Positions 56,560 through 64,000 of a stretch of DNA of 64,000 bases are shown piece by piece. The notes under the pieces were generated by a model. That model had not been told where the DNA came from, searched no databases, and saw only the letters and a list, made by a program, of their open reading frames with translations. Numbering within the stretch: the stretch's first letter is position 1; each line of letters opens with the position of its first letter. The DNA comes from Mollicutes bacterium (GTDB taxonomy: Bacteria > Bacillota_I > Bacilli_A > Izemoplasmatales > Izemoplasmataceae), in contig PWFC01000039.1 in assembly GCA_003554025.1 (NCBI GenBank), forward strand, positions 62,001 through 126,000, in the 5' to 3' direction. Both the position numbers and the translations under genes were made by a program.

Positions 56560-58017
56560 ATGACAAAAGACGAACGCAGACGCTACCTTATACTCAAAGA
56601 CAAAAACATCTACAAAGGGCTGGTAATTTTGGCCCTTCCTTTAATGCTGAACAATTTGCTGAAATCGTTGCACGACATCGTCGATATGTTTTTTGTCAGT
56701 CGCATACCCGGCGTGAGCGCCGAAGCGGTATCCTCGATTCAATTGGTGTTTCCGGTGGTTTTTACCTTCTTGTCCTTAGGCATCGGCCTTTCGGTGGCCG
56801 GAGTCGCCCTCGTTTCACAGTTTGTGGGCGGCAACGATTACCCGCAAGCGCGCCATTACGCAACCCTGCTTTTTGTCATCGCGCTCTCCTTTGGCGTTGT
56901 TTTGAACGTCGCCGGTTATTTTGCGGCGCCCTATATCGTCGGCGCGATGGGGGCCGAAGGGTTCGTCTTTGAAAACGCGACCGCTTACTTGCGGATTCGC
57001 GCGTTCGAATTGCCGATATTTTTTACGTTTTTCGCGTTTATGGCCACGAGGCAAGCAAGCGGCGACACTTGGAGCCCGATGCTTGTAAGCGGCGGCGCGA
57101 TTTTGCTCAATACGGTACTTTCTCCTCTTTTCATCAGCGTCTTCGGCCTTGGCGTGCCGGGGGCGGCTTACGCAACGCTTACCAGCTATCTTGTGATTAT
57201 GCCGATCGGTGTTTTCCGCCTCTTTTACGCAAAAACCGGCGTGACCATCGACCTTCGGTTTTTAATCAAAAAACGGATGGAAGACTTGTCGGTCGCCTTA
57301 GAAGAAAAACGAAAAGCCGTTTTCAAAATATTGAAAACCGCCGCGCCGGCTTCTGTTGGGCAAGCCATCACCGCGATTGGTTTTGGGGTGATGAACGGCG
57401 TCATTTACGCTTATGGCGTCGAGACGGTCGCGGCCTTTGGCATCGGCAACCGCCTGCTTTCGATGATTTTGCATCCCGTGATGGCGATGGGGGCGATTTT
57501 GAGCGCTTACATCGGACAAAACATCGGCGCGCAAAACCCCGCAAGAGCGAAAGAAACGTTTTTGAAAACCATGAAACTGTCGGTCGGCATCATGGCGGTC
57601 GGTTCGCTCGGTTTGATTATGGTGCGCGAACCGCTGGCCAAAATTTTCCTAGGCGACAACCCCGAGGCGTTGCGCCTCACTGTCGATTACATGTACTACA
57701 TACTTTTGGGGTTGCCGTTGATGGCGGTTTTCCAAACCTTCATCGGGACTTTCAACGGCACGGCGAACACCCATTTCACTTTTGTCATGGCGGTCACGCG
57801 GCTGTGGGGATTTCGGATTCCGCTCGTCCTTCTCGCCGGATACCTTTTCCCCGAACGAGGCAGCCGCATCATCTGGGAAGTGATGCTTTTGAGCAACTTG
57901 TTGATCGCGTTGGTCGGGTTCTTGCTGTATACGCGCGTGGACTTCAAGCCGAAAGTCGACGTCAGGGAAAAAGCCGAAATCCATCCCGCCACCAAACCGC
58001 ATTTGAAAACTTCCTGA
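56560..58017 (+). CDS. MATE family multidrug/solute exporter (second)
   Basis: 485 residues with about twelve helices; LALPLMLNNLLKSLHDIVDMFF is the MATE N-terminal signature and APASVGQAITAIGFG opens the second half; a cytoplasmic loop of ~35 residues (RFLIKKRMEDLS...) separates them. Function as for other MATEs: cation-coupled export of drugs or metabolites. ATG 56560 is used; the GTG at 56551 lies in the ribosome binding site GTAGGGTGA. Confidence 0.9.
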   Translation: MTKDERRRYLILKDKNIYKGLVILALPLMLNNLLKSLHDIVDMFFVSRIPGVSAEAVSSIQLVFPVVFTFLSLGIGLSVAGVALVSQFVGGNDYPQARHYATLLFVIALSFGVVLNVAGYFAAPYIVGAMGAEGFVFENATAYLRIRAFELPIFFTFFAFMATRQASGDTWSPMLVSGGAILLNTVLSPLFISVFGLGVPGAAYATLTSYLVIMPIGVFRLFYAKTGVTIDLRFLIKKRMEDLSVALEEKRKAVFKILKTAAPASVGQAITAIGFGVMNGVIYAYGVETVAAFGIGNRLLSMILHPVMAMGAILSAYIGQNIGAQNPARAKETFLKTMKLSVGIMAVGSLGLIMVREPLAKIFLGDNPEALRLTVDYMYYILLGLPLMAVFQTFIGTFNGTANTHFTFVMAVTRLWGFRIPLVLLAGYLFPERGSRIIWEVMLLSNLLIALVGFLLYTRVDFKPKVDVREKAEIHPATKPHLKTS

Positions 58018-58038
58018 CATTCAGGGAGTTTTTTTTTA
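58006..58038 (+). terminator. Intrinsic terminator
   Basis: AAAACTTCCTGA / TCAGGGAGTTTT (one wobble), loop CAT, then T6; overlaps the stop codon. Confidence 0.8.
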
Positions 58039-58085
58039 TGAGTAAAACTTAACATCGAGGCGTATGATATATGCGAGGTGATGAA

Positions 58086-59894
58086 ATGAGAAAAATGATT
58101 GGATTGTTATCGGTATGCTTTTTGGTTTTGGCGACGGCGATGGTCTTGTCGGCCCTTGATACAAAAGCCGATGGGAAAAACCTGTTGAACCCTGCCTATT
58201 TTCAGGGCGATGCGGGAGAAAACGTCTTCTATACGAATCCCCGCCATCCTGTAACGTCCGGTGTGTACACGCTTAGTGTCCCCGCCGGTCTTGGTTCGGT
58301 GCTTTTGGTTGAAAGCGGAGGCGAAATTTTGGTAAACGAATCGGATTCGGCGTCTTTGATGTGTGACAGTGAAGACAGTGACGTTATGGTCTGCCGTCTT
58401 GAACTGACGGAAAGCGATTTTTACATGGAAATGCGTGGTGGCGCCGCGTATCAGCATTTCGGCCATTTCGGTTTGGACGGTTTTCAACTTGAAAAAGGAG
58501 AAGAGGCGACTCCTTATGAGCCGTATCAACCCAAAGACGATGTCGCTCCGGTCTTTTCGGGAAGCGGCTTCATCGTTTTGAGTTATACGGAAACGCAGAC
58601 CCTTGAAGAACTCGTCGATGCGCACGTGGGGGCTTACGATGAAATCGACGGCGATTTGAGCGATGAGATCGTCATCGCCGAAGACGGTTACTCCGAACAC
58701 TCAACGACCACCGGCGAATACGAAGCCACGTTAGAAGTGAGCGATTCTTCGGGCAACACCGCGTATTTTACGCTTGTTGTTATAGTAAAAGACGAAATCC
58801 CGCCGGTAATTACGGGGCCGGATACATTGCATGTGGATGTGGATAAGCCTCCTTTGCTTGAGGACTTGATCGACGAACATTTCCTTTTTTACGACGATTA
58901 CGACGGCGCGTTGGATGGGTATGTTGTTTATGAAGACTCCTATTCGGACGCCTTGGGGGTTTTGGGTGAAAAGTCTGTGACCATTGGCGTCGTCGACGCA
59001 AGCGGAAACGAAACGTTCAAAACGTTTAGCGTTATAGTTGAAGACGTGACGCCGCCATCGATTGTCGGCCCGAGCGCGGTTGAAATCCTTCTTTCCGAAC
59101 CGATGAGTTTTGAAGAGGTTTTGCTGTTATATGCGTTGGCCGACAATCATACGCCGGAAGAAGACATCGCTTTGTACATTCACGAGGAGAATCTAAGCGA
59201 GAACTTGGATACGCCGGGAGAATATTATTTGACGCTTCAAGCGGTCGATGCTTCCGGAAATGAAACCTTAAAGATTGTCCATGTGGACATCTTAGACGAC
59301 GTCGCTCCTGAATTAAACGGCCCCGTGAATCACCGAATCTCTTACACCGTCGAATTCGACTGGGTTCAGCTGCGCAATCAACTGTTTGTTTATGACAATG
59401 TGGACGATTTGACGGTAGACGATGTGGCGATGCGAGAACACAACGTTGTTGAGGGCGAAATCGGAAGCTACACGGTCGTTTTCGAAGTTTCGGACGCCGC
59501 AGGGAACCTAGCGTTTCACAGCGTCGTTGTCGACGTCATCGACGACGTCCCACCGGTCTTTGTCGTCGACGATCGTATCATCGTGACTGAAGGTTCATCG
59601 CTTTCAGAAGGCGAGCTGCTTTCCATCGCCTCTCAAAGCGCGACCGCGAAAACGTTTGAAGCGGTATCCTTTGAGATACTTCATGACGATTACAGCGCTT
59701 TTAAAGATACACCGGGGCTTTACAGTTACGAAATCGAAATGACAAACGAGTCCGGTGAAAAGCTTGTGCATGCGTTCGACGTTGTCGTTGAAGAACCGCA
59801 AGCTGAAAGAGGCGTGGCGGCGGTTCTATGGATCGCTTTGTGCGGACTAGGGTTGATTGGTGCAAGTTATGTGGTTTTAAAGCGTCGCGAATAA
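58086..59894 (+). CDS. Surface protein with five Ig-like repeats and C-terminal membrane anchor
   Basis: 602 residues. Signal peptide (~1-25), a ~150-residue jelly-roll-type domain ending GFQLEKGEEATPYEPY, then five ~85-residue Ig-like units (DUF5011-type), each opening with DxVxPV/PP, then a C-terminal helix (~575-595) ending KRRE. No LPxTG motif, so it is held by the helix. Likely surface adhesin or polysaccharide-binding protein. GAGGTGATGAA precedes ATG 58086. Confidence 0.85.
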   Translation: MRKMIGLLSVCFLVLATAMVLSALDTKADGKNLLNPAYFQGDAGENVFYTNPRHPVTSGVYTLSVPAGLGSVLLVESGGEILVNESDSASLMCDSEDSDVMVCRLELTESDFYMEMRGGAAYQHFGHFGLDGFQLEKGEEATPYEPYQPKDDVAPVFSGSGFIVLSYTETQTLEELVDAHVGAYDEIDGDLSDEIVIAEDGYSEHSTTTGEYEATLEVSDSSGNTAYFTLVVIVKDEIPPVITGPDTLHVDVDKPPLLEDLIDEHFLFYDDYDGALDGYVVYEDSYSDALGVLGEKSVTIGVVDASGNETFKTFSVIVEDVTPPSIVGPSAVEILLSEPMSFEEVLLLYALADNHTPEEDIALYIHEENLSENLDTPGEYYLTLQAVDASGNETLKIVHVDILDDVAPELNGPVNHRISYTVEFDWVQLRNQLFVYDNVDDLTVDDVAMREHNVVEGEIGSYTVVFEVSDAAGNLAFHSVVVDVIDDVPPVFVVDDRIIVTEGSSLSEGELLSIASQSATAKTFEAVSFEILHDDYSAFKDTPGLYSYEIEMTNESGEKLVHAFDVVVEEPQAERGVAAVLWIALCGLGLIGASYVVLKRRE

Positions 59895-59905
59895 AGCCAA
59901 AACAC

Positions 59906-59934
59906 AAGGTTGCAAAAAAATTGCAACCTTTTTT
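59906..59934 (+). terminator. Intrinsic terminator
   Basis: AAGGTTGCAA / TTGCAACCTT, loop AAAAA, then T4. Confidence 0.85.
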
Positions 59935-59943
59935 CTTGGCCTA

Positions 59944-59989
59944 TTGACAAAAAGACATGAACGTTTATAATGGTTAGGTAAAGCCTAAC
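59944..59989 (+). promoter_or_regulatory. MarR-operon promoter with palindromic operator
   Basis: TTGACA (59944-59949), 16-bp spacer, TATAAT (59966-59971), then the perfect inverted repeat GTTAGG-TAAAG-CCTAAC (59973-59989) at the expected transcript start. This placement is typical of an operator for the MarR protein encoded next. Confidence 0.75.
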
Positions 59990-60016
59990 TAAATATTGCT
60001 TTCGGGAGTGGACGTC

Positions 60017-60436
60017 ATGGATAAGGAACGTTTCCGCGAGTCCTTCAACGCATTTTTGAAAATGTATTTCAACAGTTGCCGCGAAGTCTATGAAGAATTG
60101 GATTTAAAAAACGTGAGCGATCGCCAATTCCGTTATTTGCGCGAAATCGAAAAACGCAGTTCGGTCACAATGAGCGAACTGGCTGAGATTTTCGGGCTGT
60201 CAAAGCCGACGGTCACCGAAACTGTCCGCACGTTTGAAGAGACAGGTCTCATTGTAAAAAAGAGGTGCAAAGAAGACGCGCGAGTCTACAACATCACCTT
60301 GACAGACCGCGGAAAACTGCTTGCGAAAACGAACGTCTACGAAAGCAACAAGGCGATGGAGAAAATTTTCTCCCGCTTAAACGCAGAAGAATTGCAGACC
60401 CTCGTGCGTCTGTTTGACAAAATAGGGCAGGTGTAA
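60017..60436 (+). CDS. MarR family transcriptional regulator
   Basis: 139 residues with the winged-helix core: VTMSELAEIFGLSKPTVTETVRTFEETGLI and wing KRCKEDARVYNITLTDRG. It likely represses this operon by binding the GTTAGG..CCTAAC palindrome, released by a drug or oxidant (Cys in KKRCKED could be a redox sensor). GGGAGTGG precedes ATG 60017. The ABC genes follow by 3 bases. Confidence 0.92.
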   Translation: MDKERFRESFNAFLKMYFNSCREVYEELDLKNVSDRQFRYLREIEKRSSVTMSELAEIFGLSKPTVTETVRTFEETGLIVKKRCKEDARVYNITLTDRGKLLAKTNVYESNKAMEKIFSRLNAEELQTLVRLFDKIGQV

Positions 60437-60439
60437 GAC

Positions 60440-62230
60440 ATGCTTTTTTCAAAATCCATCAACAAATATTACGTAAAATTCATCCATCTGTTCCTCCTTG
60501 GCGTAATCGCCCTGATCGTCGTCGATTTGGCGCAGCTTGAAGTGCCGATGATCATCGGGCGTCTCGTCGACGATTTGGAAGCCTTTCGCACCGGCGAAAT
60601 CACTCGTGAGGAAGCCGTTGAGGCCGTACGGAACATATTGCTTTTGCTAGTGGGCATCAGCGTGATGATCGTCATCGGCCGTTTTTCATGGAGAATCGGC
60701 ATCATGGGCGGTTCAAGAAGGATGGCGTACGAACTTCGCGACGACATGTTCTCGCACGCTTTATTGCTTTCGAACCGTTTTTACAGCGAACGCAAAGTCG
60801 GCGGGTTGATGGCGCTTTTCATCAACGACATCGAAGCCATCCGCCGTGCGGTCGGTCCCGGAATGCTGATGATGATCGACGCCATTGTTTTGGGCACGTT
60901 GGTCTTTACCCGTATGTTCTTGTTAGACGCGAGGATGACGCTAGTGCTTGTGTTGCCGCTCGTTTTGATCGCTAGCGCGGGCATTTTCATCGGCACCCGA
61001 ATGCGCCAGCGTTTCCGTCAAGCGCAAAAGGCGTTTGAAGACTTGAGCGACGTTACCCAGGAATCCCTTTCGGGCATCTCGGTGATCAAAGCGTTTGTCA
61101 AAGAAGAACTCGAAATTCTCCACTTCCTAAAAGCCAACAAAAACGCCAAAGACAAAAACATCCGCTTTGTGCGCATGCAAATGCTTCTGCAAGTCATTGT
61201 CCGCGGCATCGTTTCGTTGACGTTCGTGCTGATGATCATCTACGGCGCGCAGCTTGTAGAGATGACAAGCGGTACGGATGATCCCTTCACCGTTGGCGAC
61301 CTAGTGGCGTTCCTTTCTTATTTCGGTATGCTCATCTGGCCGATGATGGCCATTTCGATGATCATCAATGTCCGCAGCCGCGGGCGCGCTTCCTTGCAGC
61401 GCATTGAAGAGTTTTTGGACGAACCCGTTGAAATCAAGGACGAAAACGTCATCGATGTCAAAGAGATTCGTGGCGACATCGAGTTCAACCATTTATATTT
61501 CAAATATCCCGATGAAAAAGGCGAGGACTACGTCTTAAAAGACATCAGTTTCAAAATCAACGCCGGCGAGATGGTGGGCATTTTAGGGCGCACCGGCAGC
61601 GGAAAAACGAGCATCGTCGATTTGCTTTTAAGGCTTTACAACCTTGAAGAAAACCAGTTGTTGATCGACGGTTACGACATCATGCGCTTGCCGATCAAAA
61701 AGGTGCGTGAGGACATCGGATACGTTCCGCAAGACGGGTTCTTATTTTCCGATACCATCAAAAACAACATCGCCCTCGGTGTGGATTATGAAGGGCGCCA
61801 AATGGATAAAATCCAAGAAGTCGCCAAATTGAGCGACGTCCACGACAACATCGTGCAGTTCAAGCACGGCTATGAGACGGTCATCGGCGAACGGGGCGTC
61901 ACCCTAAGCGGCGGGCAAAAACAAAGGGTTTCGATTGCTCGCGCTCTAGCGAAAAATCCGCCGATTCTCATCATGGACGATTCGGTAAGCGCCGTCGATA
62001 CCTCTACAGAAGAGAAAATCCTGCGCAATTTGCGCAAAATACGCAAAGGCAAAACGACCATCATGATCGCCCACCGCATATCGACGGTCAAAAACGCGGA
62101 CAAAATCATCGTCATCGACGATGGCGAAGTGTTGGATGTGGGCACCCACGAAGAACTTTACGAACGCTGTGCCTTCTACCGCGACCTAGTCGAACGCCAA
62201 CAACTCGAAGACGAAGTGGAGGTGCAGTAA
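60440..62230 (+). CDS. Heterodimeric ABC exporter subunit, degenerate-site half (BmrC-like)
   Basis: 596 residues: six-helix exporter domain (~15-310), then NBD with Walker A GRTGSGKTS (~382), LSGGQKQR, and Walker B ILIMDDSVS in which the catalytic Glu is replaced by Asp514. This is the arrangement of BmrC/YheI-type halves, where one ATP site does not hydrolyse. Partner is the next gene. Exports drugs or lipids. Confidence 0.92.
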   Translation: MLFSKSINKYYVKFIHLFLLGVIALIVVDLAQLEVPMIIGRLVDDLEAFRTGEITREEAVEAVRNILLLLVGISVMIVIGRFSWRIGIMGGSRRMAYELRDDMFSHALLLSNRFYSERKVGGLMALFINDIEAIRRAVGPGMLMMIDAIVLGTLVFTRMFLLDARMTLVLVLPLVLIASAGIFIGTRMRQRFRQAQKAFEDLSDVTQESLSGISVIKAFVKEELEILHFLKANKNAKDKNIRFVRMQMLLQVIVRGIVSLTFVLMIIYGAQLVEMTSGTDDPFTVGDLVAFLSYFGMLIWPMMAISMIINVRSRGRASLQRIEEFLDEPVEIKDENVIDVKEIRGDIEFNHLYFKYPDEKGEDYVLKDISFKINAGEMVGILGRTGSGKTSIVDLLLRLYNLEENQLLIDGYDIMRLPIKKVREDIGYVPQDGFLFSDTIKNNIALGVDYEGRQMDKIQEVAKLSDVHDNIVQFKHGYETVIGERGVTLSGGQKQRVSIARALAKNPPILIMDDSVSAVDTSTEEKILRNLRKIRKGKTTIMIAHRISTVKNADKIIVIDDGEVLDVGTHEELYERCAFYRDLVERQQLEDEVEVQ

Positions 62231-64000
62231 ATGTACGATATCGATACGGACCAAAGACTGTACAACTATTCCGACAAAGCGATTCTGAAAAGACTCATGT
62301 CGTATGCGAAGCCTTATGTTCCCGCTTTCGTCCTCACGTTTTTCCTCATGGTGCTTTCGGTTATGTTCGCGCTGCTTGAACCTTTTATCATCGGGTTGAG
62401 CATCGATACTCTGACCGAGATTCCCATCGACACTACGTTCCTTTTCCGCATCTTGGCGTTGTTTGTCGCCTCGATCATCCTAAGCGCGCTCTTTGAATAT
62501 TTGCAGACCATCATTTTGCAAAAGACCGGGCAAACCATCATTTACAACATGCGCGAAGAGGTGTTCACCCATGTCGAGCGCCAAGACATCGAATATTTCA
62601 ACACCATCCCAACCGGGAAGCTCGTCACCCGCATCGCCAACGACACGAACACGCTCAACGAAATGTATACGAGCGTTGTCGTCAACGTCTTCCGCAATCT
62701 TTTGATGATCATCGGCATCATGACGGCGATGCTGCTTTTAAATGTGCGCCTAGCGCTTTTGGTGTTGACGGTCATTCCTTTCATTATTATCTTTTCGTTC
62801 ATTTTCCGCCGTTTCTCCCGCAAGGCGTATCGCACCGTACGGGCCAACATGTCCCGTGTCAACGGTTATCTCGCGGAACACCTTTCCGGGATGAAAGTGG
62901 TGCAAATCTTCAACAAGGAAAAAGACAAGCACCGCGAATTCGACGATAAGAACACCGAACTCAAAAACAGCGAACTGCGCGAACTCTTGGTGTTTGCCAT
63001 TTATCGTCCCACGGTGTATATGCTTTTTATGATCGCCACCATCATCATTTTCTTCTTCGGCGGCATGCAAGTCATCGCAGGAACCCTCACCGTTGGTACC
63101 TTGGTCGCGTTTTACAATTACTTGCGTCGCTTTTTCGAGCCGATTCAGCAACTGGCCGAACAATTCAACATCGTCCAGGCCGCGTTCGCTTCAAGCGAAC
63201 GCATCTTCGCCATCTTGGACAACCACCCCGAAGTGGTGGACCGTCCCGATGCGATCGAACTTGAGGAAGTCCGAGGCGAGATCGAATTCAAAAACGTTTG
63301 GTTCGCCTATAAAAAAGACGAGTGGGTCTTAAAAGACGTCAGCTTCAAAGTAAACGCCAAGGAGGCCGTGGCGTTCGTCGGCGCGACGGGCGCGGGAAAA
63401 ACGACCATTCTTGCCTTGCTGTGCCGCAATTACGACATTCAACATGGGCAAATACTCCTAGACGGCATCGACATCCGCAACATCAAAATTGCCAACTTGC
63501 GTTCCTTTATCGGACAAATGCTTCAAGACGTCTTCATGTTCAGCGGAACCATCATGTCGAACATCACATTGCGTGACGATTCGATCAGCGAAGAAGAAGT
63601 CGAACAAGCGTGCAAGTACGTCAACGCTCACCGTTTCATTGAAAAACTGCCCAACAAATACTATGAACAAGTGCGCGAACGCGGCAACAACTATTCCGCC
63701 GGCCAGCGCCAGCTCATAAGCTTTGCCCGTACGCTCGTGCATAAGCCGCGCATCATGATTCTCGATGAGGCGACGGCAAACATCGACACCGAAACCGAAG
63801 AACTGATTCAAGAATCTCTTAAGAAAATGATGAACATCGGCACCATGCTGATTGTCGCCCACCGGCTTTCCACGATTCAGCATGTCGACAACATCATCGT
63901 CTTGCAGCACGGAGAAATCATCGAACAGGGCAACCACCAAGAACTTCTCAAGCAAAAAGGCCATTATTACTACTTGTACAAATTGCAATATCAAGAACAA
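62231..64000 (+). CDS. Heterodimeric ABC exporter subunit, catalytic half (3' partial)
   Basis: 590 codons to the window edge, no stop reached; only a short C-terminal tail is missing. Six membrane helices (~35-330), Walker A GATGAGKTT, signature NYSAGQRQL (SAGQ instead of SGGQ) and Walker B IMILDEAT with catalytic Glu513 intact. It forms a heterodimer with the preceding subunit: its altered signature pairs with the degenerate Walker B of the partner. ATG 62231 directly follows the upstream stop codon. Confidence 0.92.
   Translation, partial: MYDIDTDQRLYNYSDKAILKRLMSYAKPYVPAFVLTFFLMVLSVMFALLEPFIIGLSIDTLTEIPIDTTFLFRILALFVASIILSALFEYLQTIILQKTGQTIIYNMREEVFTHVERQDIEYFNTIPTGKLVTRIANDTNTLNEMYTSVVVNVFRNLLMIIGIMTAMLLLNVRLALLVLTVIPFIIIFSFIFRRFSRKAYRTVRANMSRVNGYLAEHLSGMKVVQIFNKEKDKHREFDDKNTELKNSELRELLVFAIYRPTVYMLFMIATIIIFFFGGMQVIAGTLTVGTLVAFYNYLRRFFEPIQQLAEQFNIVQAAFASSERIFAILDNHPEVVDRPDAIELEEVRGEIEFKNVWFAYKKDEWVLKDVSFKVNAKEAVAFVGATGAGKTTILALLCRNYDIQHGQILLDGIDIRNIKIANLRSFIGQMLQDVFMFSGTIMSNITLRDDSISEEEVEQACKYVNAHRFIEKLPNKYYEQVRERGNNYSAGQRQLISFARTLVHKPRIMILDEATANIDTETEELIQESLKKMMNIGTMLIVAHRLSTIQHVDNIIVLQHGEIIEQGNHQELLKQKGHYYYLYKLQYQEQ

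Overview
The window is a gene-dense piece of bacterial chromosome from a low-to-mid G+C Gram-positive lineage. Evidence: strong AGGAGG-type ribosome binding sites, extended -10 promoters of the TGnTATAAT kind, a Gram-positive pyrG attenuator leader, an RsgI-like anti-sigma factor, MnmM/YtqB, and a lipoprotein with no outer-membrane machinery nearby. Many genes stop at TGA, so the standard code is used. Proteins rich in Asp/Glu and a surface Ig-repeat protein fit a Bacillota/Mycoplasmatota-type organism such as the Izemoplasma-like lineages, but that placement is only an inference. No rRNA, phage, insertion sequence or CRISPR array was seen.

Layout. 1-6.2 kb: a 5'-truncated membrane glycerophosphodiester phosphodiesterase, MscS, an acidic lipoprotein, hpt, a small membrane protein and pyrG behind a CTP-type attenuator. 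6.3-11.4 kb: Fe-alcohol dehydrogenase, a MATE exporter, and a pseudouridine salvage operon (kinase, psuG, Nudix). 11.6-18.5 kb: one 2310-residue protein with a CvpA-like membrane head and about 17 acidic tandem repeats. 18.6-26 kb: thpR, a DUF1295 membrane enzyme, an alpha/beta hydrolase, a CASTOR/POLLUX-like channel, a guanylate-kinase-like protein, upp, nnr and tRNA-Ser.

26.1-46.5 kb is the most notable part: about 20 kb of same-strand, mostly overlapping genes for anaerobic purine breakdown. It holds two complete molybdenum hydroxylases (FAD, 2Fe-2S and Mo subunits), their maturation proteins (MocA-like and XdhC/CoxI-like), a dihydropyrimidinase/hydantoinase, SsnA, a PreA-like flavin/ferredoxin protein, adenine deaminase, two fold-type-II PLP enzymes, YgeY and YgeW, with guaD converging from the other side. 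Adenine and guanine would be deaminated to hypoxanthine and xanthine, hydroxylated or reduced, ring-opened by the amidohydrolases, and the open-chain ureido/amino acid split by YgeY, YgeW and the PLP enzymes. Compared with the described ygeW-ygeX-ygeY-ygfK-ssnA clusters, YgeX and YgfK appear to be replaced, and no regulator, carbamate kinase or known purine permease is present.

46.6-64 kb is housekeeping and envelope: mnmM, a triple-repeat membrane protein, two short-chain dehydrogenases, msrB, a diguanylate cyclase, a TGS-uridine-kinase fusion, a Rieske protein, tRNA-Thr, an ECF sigma/anti-sigma pair (the anti-sigma gene has a probable frameshift at its end), an RlmL-type methyltransferase, a second MATE exporter, a surface Ig-repeat protein, and a MarR-controlled heterodimeric ABC exporter that runs off the window end.
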